Below the pieces are notes generated by a model. That model ran no database searches, had not been told where the DNA came from, and saw only the letters and a program-made list of their open reading frames with translations. 64,000 nt of DNA from Pseudopyrenochaeta lycopersici (taxonomy: Eukaryota > Ascomycota > Dothideomycetes > Pleosporales > Pseudopyrenochaetaceae), in contig NHZP01000027.1 of assembly GCA_003313425.1 (NCBI GenBank), positions 765,779 through 829,778 on the forward strand, written 5' to 3'. Both the position numbers and the translations under genes were made by a program. Positions 1 to 10,856 of this stretch are shown piece after piece (the stretch's first letter is position 1; each line of letters begins with the position of its first letter).

Positions 1-3000
1 TCCAGTTGTCGCATTTGCGCGATGAACGGCTCAATCGCCTCGTAGAGCTTCAATATCGTGGAGTACATGGGAACATGCTCTGATTCGGATGATGCCCTGT
101 AAATCAAGCTTGCGATTGCGCTACTTCGCTTCGCAAGGTTCTGAAGTGGTTGCGGAATTTGACCACGCGTAAGAAGCTGATTGCCGAAGAGAAGGACATG
201 CGACCTGGCCATAGATAGTGTGGACTTCCCTGGTCCAGGGGGTATAGATACATCGGCGCCTGCGTCAAGAAGCAGTTTCACCGCAGAGAGGTTCTTATTG
301 GCAATTGCGACATGGAGAGGTGTCAGGCCGCTGACATGTCTAGCATTAACATGATCTGGCCCAGAGAAATGCTTCAAGATTAAGGCTGTTAAAGCATCAA
401 ATTTATCGGCCGCTGCATGCGTGCCATCGTCCTTCTTTAACTTCTCCAGTGGTTCGAGGTCTACATTCACGGCCATGTGAAGGATGGTCTGCTGAGTAGC
501 AGGGTTTATCACAAAGTCGGGCCGTTCTTGTGGATTATCCAGGCTGAGAATAAATCTACGCATTGTCAGTATCTTCGCCAGTGCCATGGCGTTGACGACC
601 TTACTCTATGGCTCCAAGGAAATCATGGAAGTGTTCACGGATCGTAGGAATCATGAGTGTCCCGGCAACAGTATAACCAGTGCTCAGTATTCGATTCAAG
701 CCACCACCTCGTCGAATGAGCAACCTGGCTAGATCATATGACTGACGTACAAGTGCCATGTGCAACGGCGGGCTTCCATGCCTATCTGGGACGTCCGGAG
801 GTACTCCAGTATTCATCAATCTTTCGGCGAACCAGATATCAGCCCTATGGCTGGCACATACGTGCAGGTAGCTGGTGGTGTCAGCAGTGCCCGGTGGGTA
901 CGATATGCCTTGCTTGTACTGAGCACCAAGTTCGATTAGACGATCAAATGTTGACTTCGCTCCATGCCTTATGCAAGAGTGTAAAGGTGTGAGCCCTGTC
1001 ACAGGATCTGGAGTGTCGATTGCGGCCACAATGGCGTCAAAGGAAAGAAGGTTCGTTGCCATCTCTTCATTTCCCGTCTCTAGGGCACAAAGCAGTGTGC
1101 TCTGTGTCCTAGAATGGAAGACTAGAACAGGCTCTATGAAGCCGAAGTTGTCCAGCACTCGCAAGGTTTCTTCAGCAGCAGTAACGAAGTGCGAGCCATG
1201 CACGGCAATCCGATTAGTGGTGTATTCGGCACTGACAGTATATCGCACAAGAGAGTCACCTTTTCCAACACGCCAGGCTCTGCCAATCGACTTCTTTTCT
1301 ACAAGCTCGTCATGGCCCACCATACCTGTTAGCAGATGTTCTAGAATTGCTGCAGTGTGAAGTTGGGCTGCTGCTTCGACGCTGTAAGTGAAGTATCGCT
1401 TGCGTTCTTCGAATCTTTCAGGAATACTGCCTTCAGATATCGCGATGATGGCCTTCACGACGTCAAGACGGTTGGTCCCAATGGCTTTGAGCATCGCATC
1501 ACCCTCGATCATGTCTAGGAAGAAGTAAGTATTGTTCATGGAGGATGTCCCGATACACCATGCTTGTCGAATTCGAACACCACGATCGTGAAGCGCTTGC
1601 GTAATGGTTTCAATGTCTTCGGGCCGCATTATCGCCAGATAGTCGAGCAAATTTGCTCCATTTGATAGATGGATACTTGCCCCAGCCTCAATCAGGTAGA
1701 GAGCCTCTTTGGAGCGGCCATGCATGCTGGCAAGGAGCAGAGGGCTCTCGCCAAGTCCGTTTTGAAGATCGATGCTGCAAGCATGGCCGTGGATGAGATC
1801 CTTAAGCATTTGGATATCTCCAAACAAGGCCACAGCATGGAGAGTTGTGTTTCCATGTCCAAAAGTAGGTTCGTCTGCACGGCCATCGCCCTTGAGACGT
1901 TTGGCGTGTCGTTGGAACCCTTCTTGTGACTGAACTTCCAATGCATTTTCTGCCATTCCGTGGAGTTCGCAAAGTCGCTCGTCTCTACGCGTGGTATAAT
2001 TAGGGTGTTCAAGTATTTCTGGAATTCGGTCCAGTATCCAGCGGCGTGCCGTGATTGCCTCGTTCACCGCGGCAATGATTGTAGCATTCAGGGCCTCGCT
2101 GGTTTCGCCGTCGGTGAGACTGCCTCCAAGAGCATCTCGGATGCTCAAGATTGTCGATGATGCAAACATGGCTTGAATACCGCCTAGCTTTATCAATTTG
2201 AGTAACAATCTGAAGACCTCGGTCGGATCCTTCCGGCATCCAACCCCAGAAAGCCTGCAGGATATCATCACGTAGAGAGAGCTGTATGCTATTGCCGTGT
2301 TTTCTTCGTGGCTTCCAGCGGCGGAAGGTTGCTCGTATTGAGCTAGCATGTCCTCCAATGCTTGATAAAAGCATGTCTGCAAGGGCGCTCCCAGAACGGC
2401 TAGGAACTCAATAGATCTCGGTAGCTTGAAGAGCTTAGCATTGCACAGGTTTACTAAACTAGACAAGTTCTGTACTTACAAGTTCAAACTTGCTAGGCAA
2501 CGGCTGTATCGGCTGCGCCGCATATTGTCTACTATTCCTATTCGTAGGTGTATTGTTAGAATTGTTAGCCAGGGGGGGAAGGGGGCTGCGGAATGCTCAC
2601 GGCGTTGGCACAATATTAAGCGATTCTTGTAACTCCTGAGCAGCCACCTCAAGGCTTCGAGTAAGTGGTTCTAGCGCCAGCGTGTGCAAGAACAAACGTA
2701 GCAAGTGATTTCGGTCCTCACTGCTGAGGGGAATGGGCTCGATAAAATTTTCAATACTAGCTGCGACGAATGCACAAAGACCATAACCGACGAGTTGAAT
2801 CTGCGTGATCGCAGCGCGTCTAGATGCTGTATCGGCAGGAAGATCAAAGAAGGTGGAGAAGGGCTCGTTGCCATCGGCCAGGACCCTCCATACTAGCAGT
2901 CCGAATGAGTACACATCCGTGAGATGTAGTTGGCTTGAAGTCAGAGCATCACCACCTTCTGGAGCACGGAAGTAAGGCGTATATCCTACAAGATGTGTAG

Positions 3001-3772
3001 TGCTGTTCTCCATTTCGAGGCCTGGTGAAGAATTGATGACAGCGCAGCCGAAATCCGATAGCTTTGCAACATATTTGTCTTTGTCATGAGGAAATACTAA
3101 GACATTCTCAGTCTTGACGTCTCCGTGGGTTATGCCACAGCTGTGCAGTGCCAGTAGACCCTCCGCAACATCAAGACACAGCTTCTTTTTTACTTGGAGC
3201 TCGATAGGATGAATCGACCTATAGCGCTGGAGATGGGCCAGTGTGCCAAATTGGGCATGCTCCAGAACAAGGCAAACGGTAGTCTGGGTTGTGTCGCTGG
3301 GATCGGGTGTCCACAGGATCCGTTGTAATGAGACAATGTTCTCGTGGTGTGCAAGTGGCGGATGCGTCAGTACGCGGCATTCAGTGACCAAGGCTCGAAT
3401 TTGATGCTTTACTGTGGAGGTGTAGCCTTGTGTACGGCCTGCTGACCCAAGCCCCGCTTTAGAGATCTTGTATGCAAATACAGGGCTGCTCGTCGGATAT
3501 GTGCTCTTCCGCTGCGGCAATCTCTTTACCAGAAATGAGAGACCATTGCCAATGACATCCAGACTCGAGAGCGGGGTTAGCTCCCGTTCGAAGTCGACGC
3601 CATCGGAGCGGAGGATCAGGTTAGATATTGTGAGAAAGATGTTGCTGATTGCCGGCTCTTCGGAGGTCTTGAAGGCATCACTGTCTCCGGAGTCTGCCAG
3701 ACTAATAGATCTCTCGGATAGAATGAGGGACGAATCGGCATCCATGGCGAGATCGGTAGGAGCACCGTACAT
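1..3772 (-). CDS. Protein kinase-ankyrin repeat fusion protein (3 exons visible, C-terminus outside window)
   Basis: Predicted Ser/Thr kinase joined to ankyrin repeats. I joined three exons: 2601-3772, 605-2458 and <1-555. Intron 2459-2600 (142 nt) has donor GTGAGC and acceptor TCTAG. Intron 556-604 (49 nt) has donor GTAAGG, branch ACTGAC and acceptor CGTAG. Both junctions keep frame, and the middle exon has no ATG near its start, so it is not a separate gene. The kinase part shows Lys102 in FAYK, HGDVKTEN at 216-223 (HGD replaces HRD, the catalytic Asp is kept), DFG at 240-242 and APE at 270-272, so it is probably active. Ankyrin motifs (TTLHAVALFG, SPLLLASMHG, TPLHSCIRHG, LTPLHVAIANK) follow. 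Transcribed divergently from the HeLo pseudokinase gene, with 467 bp between the starts. The exact acceptor of the longer intron is the least certain part. Confidence 0.82.
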
Positions 3773-4239
3773 GAGACTCGAAAGGGATGCTAGTTTGGCG
3801 GCCGAAGTGGATGCGGCCGGGGCGGTGCTGTGCTTATCAATGACTCGACCTCACCAGGAACAACGCACAACGTCGTATAGCCTCATGAAGGTTCAGCTTC
3901 AAGGGTGACACACAGCTCAACTTTGATTTTGCCATCTTCTTATTGGGTCTGAAGCGCTACCGCTCTTAACGAGTCTATGATTGGTGTAGAGCTTGGTGTC
4001 GTTCACCGGAAGCCTAGCTGGTTATTTGAGGCGCTGCCTCGGTAGGGTTGCACAGGCGCTCGATTGGTCGCGACACGCGGCCTAGACTGCGCCACCGTCA
4101 ACACTTCGCCTTGTGGCATCACGCCTCATTCCAGGAGTTGCGCAAAGCTAAAGACAAAATACCTATCAGCCTCCCTTGTTTCCTACGTGATGAGTGCTTT
4201 GGCCTGCCTGACCCCAATCACTCGTCCCAAGGACCCGTC
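3773..4239. promoter_or_regulatory. Divergent intergenic region between kinase-ankyrin and HeLo-pseudokinase genes
   Basis: This 467-bp stretch separates two head-to-head starts, so it should hold both promoters. I see no clear TATA box. Upstream in-frame ATGs (for example 4048) extend the HeLo frame into it, but the added residues look unlike a domain. Confidence 0.4.
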
Positions 4240-6012
4240 ATGGATGTTGCATTCGGAGTTGTGAGTGTGATAGGCGTTGCGATTCAGCTCTTCCAGACCA
4301 TCAAGGCTTCGTACGAACTCTTGAGCACGGCCAAGGGCTTGGAGAAGGATGCACCCGTTCTGCTATGGAAGCTCAAGATCCAACAGGCACGATTCGTTAG
4401 TTGGGGTCAATACTTCGGCGCAGAATCTGGAGTTCTAGATGCACAACTGCAGGAGAATGGCTTGTTCGATGTAGTGGTTGGCCTGCTGCAACAAACAAAG
4501 CAAATGCTCAGCCATGCGGATACTCTTGCATCTAAGTACGGTGTCCATTGCCCACCGGGCTCATTTCCACTGCTACCGACTAGCTCTACAGCAGCGAGAC
4601 AGACAATACCTTCAATCAACGCTAGAATCAGTTTCAAGCTTCGCTGGGCAGTATCAGACAAGGCTAAATTTGCCTCTCTCATAGCAGACCTCAAAGATTT
4701 CAACGATGGACTTCATGCACTATTACGAATCAATGAAACTGTTGCCATCGACAGGCTTATCCACTCAGCTGTCCTTCGAGGGACCCGCAACGCCAGCCAG
4801 GTAGAAAGTGTCAATGTTGCATGCAGGGAGCTCAAGGAGTCTAGTAGCTCATCACCACCGAATGTTGCTCTGTTGTACGACCACATCCAGAGTTCTACGC
4901 AGTCAAAGCTTGCCATCATGTCTCCTGAGGACAAGGCCATGGATATGTCACAGCGGCGGAGCCGTACACAGATTGAAACATTCAAAGAACGTACGACATC
5001 TGAATTTCGGACTGTGGGTCGATATCGCATCTACGGGAAGGACAGCAATGGCCAAGAAGTTACAGACAACATCAGAATCCTGATCGAGTGGAAGGAATTT
5101 GATCCCAAAAGTCCTGTGAAGGCACTGATCGACAGGCGCGTCAATCGCATCGCCGAGCTGCTCTCTGCAAAAACGCCCAAGCCTACGGATTTCCGTATAC
5201 AAGATTGCCTGGGGTTTTTCGAAGACGATGAGTTTCCTAGATATGGCGTGATGTATAGAGTGCCTCAGTCGGCAAGCGGACAAGTGGTCTCTCTCTACAG
5301 CCTGCTTGGCAGGAGCGAGGATCCATATCTGCCCGACTTGGGAGACAAGTTTGAGTTGGCTAAAATCCTCGTCACTGCACTACTGCGGCTTCACGATTGC
5401 GGATGGGTGCATGGGTCCCTCCGCTCGAACAACATCATTTTCTTAGCCGACGAGGATGAAAGCGAAGCTAGACATCTTCGTGACCCATATATTCATGGGT
5501 TCACCTTCTCAAGACCCACCGACCCCAGCGAGATCACATTGGAATATTCTATGACGCATTTCGAGCACGACCTTTACCGGCACCCTCAAATCGCGCAGTT
5601 CACTTCCCGCAAGGTTCTAAAAGATATGACTGATCATCAAAGGTTCCAAACTGTTCACGACCTTTACGCCTTGGGGGTCATCCTCTTAGAGATTGGCTTG
5701 TGGAGGAGGATCAACACCCTTTGGAAAGACAAGTATACGCAGGCGAGATTCCATGAAAAACTTGTTACTGCCTATGTCCCTAGATTGGGCCCCAAGATGG
5801 GTATTATATACAGAGACACGGTACAGCGTCTATTGACTGTTCCCGTTACGCAAGAAACCCAGAGGGATGCAGCATCAGACGATGCGAAGCAGGACTCTGA
5901 CACGGTTCTCGATTATCACCGTGAAGCATTGGTACCAGAAGTCTTACCACTCTCTGATAGTATTCAATCATACTGGAAGTTCGTGGCGAGGCTCGCAGAG
6001 TGCAAGGTATAA
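4240..6012 (+). CDS. HeLo-domain protein with C-terminal pseudokinase
   Basis: Single-exon, 590-aa protein. The N-terminus (MDVAFGVVSVIGVAIQLFQ onward, about 210 residues) matches the fungal HeLo (prion-inhibition/propagation) four-helix membrane-targeting domain, known from HET-S and related in fold to the MLKL executioner bundle. The C-terminal half is kinase-like but degenerate: the catalytic loop reads HGSLRSNN (391-398) in place of HRDLKxxN, so the catalytic Asp is lost, and DFG is replaced by HGF (419-421). The helix-F-like motif HDLYALGVILLEIGLW is kept. I chose the ATG at 4240 because HeLo domains begin at their initiator Met; an in-frame ATG at 4048 would add 64 low-quality residues. 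The likely role is a membrane-active cell-death effector gated by a pseudokinase (inference). It sits head-to-head with an apparently active kinase. Confidence 0.85.
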   Translation: MDVAFGVVSVIGVAIQLFQTIKASYELLSTAKGLEKDAPVLLWKLKIQQARFVSWGQYFGAESGVLDAQLQENGLFDVVVGLLQQTKQMLSHADTLASKYGVHCPPGSFPLLPTSSTAARQTIPSINARISFKLRWAVSDKAKFASLIADLKDFNDGLHALLRINETVAIDRLIHSAVLRGTRNASQVESVNVACRELKESSSSSPPNVALLYDHIQSSTQSKLAIMSPEDKAMDMSQRRSRTQIETFKERTTSEFRTVGRYRIYGKDSNGQEVTDNIRILIEWKEFDPKSPVKALIDRRVNRIAELLSAKTPKPTDFRIQDCLGFFEDDEFPRYGVMYRVPQSASGQVVSLYSLLGRSEDPYLPDLGDKFELAKILVTALLRLHDCGWVHGSLRSNNIIFLADEDESEARHLRDPYIHGFTFSRPTDPSEITLEYSMTHFEHDLYRHPQIAQFTSRKVLKDMTDHQRFQTVHDLYALGVILLEIGLWRRINTLWKDKYTQARFHEKLVTAYVPRLGPKMGIIYRDTVQRLLTVPVTQETQRDAASDDAKQDSDTVLDYHREALVPEVLPLSDSIQSYWKFVARLAECKV

Positions 6013-6117
6013 AGATTAGTATAAACACGCCAAGCGACGTGCAATCGCAATACAGAAAATGCTAGAGCGCTAAACCCCGCACCCTCCAAAACAAAGTAAT
6101 GTTAGCATAGGGAGCCG

Positions 6118-6459
6118 TCATGATACGACTGCTGCGCACGAACAGGCGCCGGTCCAGCTCTCCTGCAGCGTTCCATGTTTGCTTTCCATGACATCAAGGC
6201 TTCTTAGCAAGGCTACCAGCGTAGGATGGCGCTTGCTAGTGATCATTTGACGTATTGTAGTATCTGTGACCAACATCTGGAGCCTCTCTATGAGGTAACC
6301 TGCTTGGTGGAGCTCTAATGCCTCCTGATAACCGGCAGAGTGAGCGGTTGCGGAGAGAGACTGGTTTACACGATTAGAAATGTACTTTTCGGTCAGCCCT
6401 TGTAGCGCCAGCGTGAGTGGAAGGTAAGTGAACTTCCCCTTAGGCCACTTTGGATTCAT
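6118..6459 (-). CDS. Hypothetical short ORF (113 aa)
   Basis: Open frame from ATG to stop between the HeLo gene and the FunK1 relic. The composition is protein-like, with a Leu-rich segment (VALLRSLDVMESKHG), but I recognise no domain, signal peptide or membrane helix. It could be the tail of a decayed gene or a chance ORF. Confidence 0.25.
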   Translation of the reverse strand: MNPKWPKGKFTYLPLTLALQGLTEKYISNRVNQSLSATAHSAGYQEALELHQAGYLIERLQMLVTDTTIRQMITSKRHPTLVALLRSLDVMESKHGTLQESWTGACSCAAVVS

Positions 6460-6789
6460 GTCCCTCCCCTTACACTAGAAGGGACCCCGCTGTCCTAGTT
6501 CAGCATCAACAAGCGGTTGTGGTGGAGAGAAAGCTAGGTGACTAAACGCAAAGAAGATGGAGCATACTCCCTGCTGGGCATTTTTCAATATCAACTTAGC
6601 GCTAGTTTATAGCGAAGGGGCGGCTGGCGCCTTTAGACGCCTTACGGATAAGATCTACATGCTTAAAAGATAGGTTTAAGACATATACAGCGCATATTCT
6701 CGTAATGACAATAAGCGCATTAAGGATACGAAGGGTAGACTGCAAGCATATTCCTACCGCTGGGTTCTTAACAACACCACTTTCTAGTT
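6460..6789. other. Intergenic or decayed sequence
   Basis: No convincing gene seen. Because it lies directly upstream of the FunK1 relic it may contain more of that gene in unreadable form. Confidence 0.3.
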
Positions 6790-7038
6790 TCAAAAGCACG
6801 TAGGAAGACTAGTACGAGGGCCTTCATGGCAATCGGAGTACTTCTAGATGATGCAAGCCACTCGTTCATGCACAACATAGAGTCATTCTTTTGGGTATTC
6901 TTCTGGATATGCATTCACTATAACGGGCCAGGTAAATTTATTAGGGCAACGGAGTTTAAGTGCTGGAATTACGAGGATGATCGAAAACTGGCTAAGATAA
7001 AGTTCAGCACAATCCGATCATTTACTATCTCCGTCTAA
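6790..7038 (+). pseudogene. FunK1-type protein kinase C-terminal relic
   Basis: The plus-strand frame reads TSTRAFMAIGVLL, then HSFMHNIESFFWVFFWICIH, then WNYEDDRKLAKIK. These match the conserved C-lobe order of the fungal-specific FunK1 kinases (TGTRAFMAIE, HSFMHDLESFFWVL..WI, FDKWNY, LAxxK). The glycine-rich loop, VAIK lysine, HRD and DFG are not readable upstream and the frame ends abruptly, so this is a truncated, non-functional fragment. Confidence 0.75.
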
Positions 7039-7407
7039 CAAGGACAATTATCCATCTGTTTTAGACTCTTATATAGTAATAGAATATTAAATAAGTTTTC
7101 TTAAAACTTATCTAGCTCTTAAGTTGCCACAACCCCGTCGCATGCGCTTATCCAACGCCAGCTCGTTGTCTCGCGAGCTAATCACAGCTAGGCTGAGTAC
7201 GTAAACTGCTTCGGTACAAGAGGATACTTTTCAGTCATAGTTTAAGCTGGCAATTAAGGGGTCTCTAATTAGATACTAATTCATTACCTAATAAGTGGAT
7301 TATCTGAAAATGGATGGGCAAGACTCATGGTTGGCTCCTACAATGGAGAAGCGAGGAGCAGGAAGAACGTATATAGCTAACGCTTCGGGTTGCATGGCCA
7401 TAATAAA

Positions 7408-7487
<80 letters not shown>

Positions 7488-7938
7488 CAACGCAACGCAG
7501 CGCGATACAACGCTAGGCAGCAAGGCTGAATACAGCCTTGTGGCTGGTAGAAGTGGCTATTCTGATTTGGCAGCTTAGGCCATCTTCATTATCCCAAGGG
7601 TAAGCGTAGGATGAGAGTTTGCGCGGCGTGCAAGAACCGGGAGTTGCGATTGCAGGCGAGGAATGGTAGCTTTAATGCCTACGCGACGCATTTCACCGGA
7701 ATGCCTCTCACCAGAATAGCCTTACCGGAAGCTACCTAGCGCATTCACGTTATTGGGGCATATTCGGGTGTTGTTCACTTGTAATAACATACTGAACCTC
7801 TCGCGCATTCGACAAAGATTCATCCGGTGAAGCCACAATATTGGAACTGCACGGAGCCAAGCGCTGTTTCAGTAATTTGGGTTACCGCGACCTATAAAAT
7901 GTGAACGATAGACGCTGAAGTAATCGAAAGTCGACTGT
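7039..7938. other. Intergenic region with microsatellite
   Basis: No gene found. It contains the CA repeat described separately and the probable promoter of the HET gene. Confidence 0.5.
7411..7482. repeat. (CA)36 microsatellite
   Basis: An uninterrupted 72-nt CA dinucleotide run. It creates spurious open frames on both strands (poly Thr-His on plus, poly Cys-Val on minus), which I do not annotate as genes. Confidence 0.99.
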
Positions 7939-8016
7939 TTGTGGTTGCAGGTGCAATCAACTCATTGTGCAAATACGTTCAGCAATACCGAAGCGGCCAC
8001 CATCCTGGGCATTACA

Positions 8017-10025
8017 ATGAGTGTTGACTCTCGAGGATTACGATGCCAGGCTTGTCATGGGTTTGGGCAATATTGGCAAATGGAAATGAGCCTGGAAAGT
8101 GTTCGCGAGGCAGCATCTCTGGGATGTTCTCGTTGCAATATTTTATTAGAGTCTATGGTCTTCTATCGGCACCGTTGGCTTCACCTTGGAAAGGATGAAG
8201 GGACTATCGTTCGAATGGTTATCAGCAAGCCTTTGGTAAGTAACGGTCTTGTTATGACAAATTTGAACTGGAAGTCTGAGAGTGGAGAGACAAAAGATGT
8301 GCCAATTCAAATTATGGCAGAGGTAAGTCTATATCGTTCTTAATAGCGGAGATTACGACTCACTCTCCACACAGGATGATGTCTCATTCCTTTGACCCTT
8401 CGTTGCGACGGGTCGAGCAGTGCCTCTATACGCAACTGATCCTTCATGTTTTAATTTCCTTCGCTCCAAGATCGCGCCCTGCGATGAAAACCATGATGAC
8501 TGCACATGAATCAGTAACGCAGCCACTCGCACCAAGGCGATTGCCAAAAATTCCCAACCACGACGATAGTAGTCGAGCAATCTTATTTGAAACCTCAGGC
8601 CACAGATACAAGTACGCTGCACTAAGTCACTGCTGGGGATCGAACTGCGACATTCCCAAGACAACGAGAGCGACTCTAAAAGCACACTTATCCAGTGGAA
8701 TACCGGTCTCCAATCTTTCAAAAACGTTCATCGACGCCATGGATATACTAGAGCGTTTAGATATACAGTGTATATGGATTGACTCGCTTTGCATTGTTCA
8801 AGACGATGAAGAGGATAAGTCTAGAGAGATTCCAAGAATGGGGAGCGTATATGGCCAAGCGTATATCCCTATCGCCGCGACACTTGCGGAAGATGGAAAC
8901 TACGGTTTATACAGCCAAAGATTGCAGCGTCGCATTAGGGTACGGACCGCAACCGGCATCGCACTCAAGGTTGCTGTGTACGATAAGAGTCATCATGACG
9001 TATGGAAAAAAGGAGAAAATTTCTGGGCTGCTCCTGAGCTTCCTCTGTTTGGGCGCGCCTGGGCATTTCAAGAACGCTTGTTGGCTAAAAGAGTAGTGCA
9101 TTTCACTCCGGCTGAGCTAGTATGGGAGTGTCGCTCGTCCGTGGACTGCGAGTGCGGAGACCTCCAAAACCCACAAACGAGTTGGCCTGAATTTGGGGTA
9201 GGGAAAAATTTGAAAACGAAGTATGCGCAGGTGGCAAGGTGGGGAAGTGATATGTGTCGACTTAACTTCTGGCACGACATCTGTGCTCAGTACAGTGCAA
9301 GGCAGATAACGCGGGTTGCTGATCGTCTATTAGCTCTATCTTCCGTCGCAAGGCAGATCGATATGCCCGATTTTCTCGGCAGGTATCTGGCAGGAATATG
9401 GGAAGATATTTTACCAGGCGGGTTGCTGTGGTGGTCAGAGTACACGAATCCGAGTCTTTACTCAACGGGCGACAGAACACACTGGCGAGTACGATCGTCT
9501 TACGTACCAACTTGGTCCTGGCTATCAGTCGAAGGGCGCGTGAGTACATGGGGAAGATACATTAAAGCGCTGGTCCGCATACACTCCATCCAATACACGA
9601 TCAGTGGAGAGGATAGTTACGGTCAATGTCTTGGGGGAGTGACCACGATCACTGGCCGAACATTGACCGTGCAAGTGGTCGATGCCGTGCGAGAAGATGG
9701 GCCAAGCAGTAAGGAAATACGGCTTGCTCATGAACAGGAAACCTATGACTTCACGACAGATACTAGTCCTTTCGAGCTGTCAAGTGAGGAATTAGACAAA
9801 TCAGAATTACTAGCGCTCTGCTTCAGCGTCGCAGGACCCCCTTATGTTCATGCAATCATTTTGAAATTGGTGTCGGGCACGGCCGACAATTATGAGCGCC
9901 TTGGATTAGCTTCGATACCGGAAGATCTGTTCATGGGGCAAGCGACTAGGTTGATCAAGCCTAGTTTGAAAAAGGATGGTTTCACTGAACAGCTTATTCC
10001 TCAGCAGAGGGTATACTTGTGGTAG
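8017..10025 (+). pseudogene. HET-domain (heterokaryon incompatibility) gene, probably disabled by a stop and a frameshift
   Basis: Exon 1 (8017-8322) encodes a typical HET leader with Cys pairs (LRCQACHG, LGCSRC). The intron 8323-8374 (52 nt) runs from GTAAGT to CACAG. From about 8610 the main frame carries the canonical HET blocks: YAALSHCWG, LSKTFIDAMDILERLDIQ, IWIDSLCIVQDD, GSVYGQAYIPIAATLAEDG and FGRAWAFQERLLAKRVVHF, and runs to a stop at 10025. The stretch just after the intron shows family-like sequence (CFNFLRSKIAPCDENHDDC) in the splice-consistent frame. That frame has a TGA near 8393 and must shift by one base near 8508 to enter the HET frame. An alternative splice could avoid the stop but would replace this conserved linker. 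HET proteins trigger programmed cell death on non-self recognition (family knowledge). Confidence 0.72.
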
Positions 10026-10856
10026 CTATAGTTTATTTTAAATATAGTCTTTCATTTTTTACTTTCTTTTATATAAATAAAGTTATACACTTTTTATAAG
10101 TTTAATACTATAAAAACTTTTATAAATGGTAATTAGTCTTATAAGTTTACTATATTTAGTAAAGAGTATTAATTTTTAATTATAATATTATTAAGTTTCT
10201 AATAGTTAACGTATAATATTTACTTCTTATTCTTTTTTAGTATAAATAATATAAAGTATCTTACTAGTAATTATAAGTTTTTAATAATTTTTATTATTAT
10301 TTATCTTAATATATTTACATAGTATTTTAGGTTCTTTTTTTAATAAACTATAAATTAAGCTAGAAGCTAGTTACTTTTTTTTATAAAATTATCTTATAGT
10401 CTTAAAGTTAGTATCTAAGTAATACTTGTATACTTATCTTTTTTTAGAAAAGTAACTTATATTCTTTATACTTATTAAAATTACTAAAGTTATACTTTTT
10501 TTCTGAACTTTAGCTTATTAGTCTAAAAGTCTTTTATTAGTAGTTACTAATTTGGATTCTTATATCTTAAAGTTATGCTTAGTAGAAGTAAGAATTATTA
10601 TTATTATTTTCTTATTTACTTAAGGACTTAGCTATAGTATAAGCTTACTTATAGTAGTATTTATCCTATAGTAATTAGATAAAAACTTTTAAATTCCTAG
10701 TTTATTTTTAAGCCATATACTTTTAACTATAAAAGTAATTATAGAGTTTAATAATATAAGTTATTTATTAGCTACTATTAATAGATATAATACTAACTTT
10801 AATACTAAGATAAAGCTAGCTTATTTTATTACTTATATAAAAATATAACTTTATTA
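10026..10856. other. AT-rich, RIP-like sequence of unknown origin
   Basis: An abrupt fall in GC directly after the HET stop codon marks the start of the AT-rich block. No readable domain on either strand; stops are dense in all frames. Probably a transposon relic too eroded to classify. Confidence 0.6.

Noticed and set aside
738..1929. Several plus-strand open frames opposite the ankyrin exon
   Set aside because: They are antisense shadows; the minus strand carries clear ankyrin motifs and consistent splice junctions.
7295..7578. Poly Thr-His and Cys-Val open frames
   Set aside because: Produced by the CA microsatellite, no independent coding evidence.
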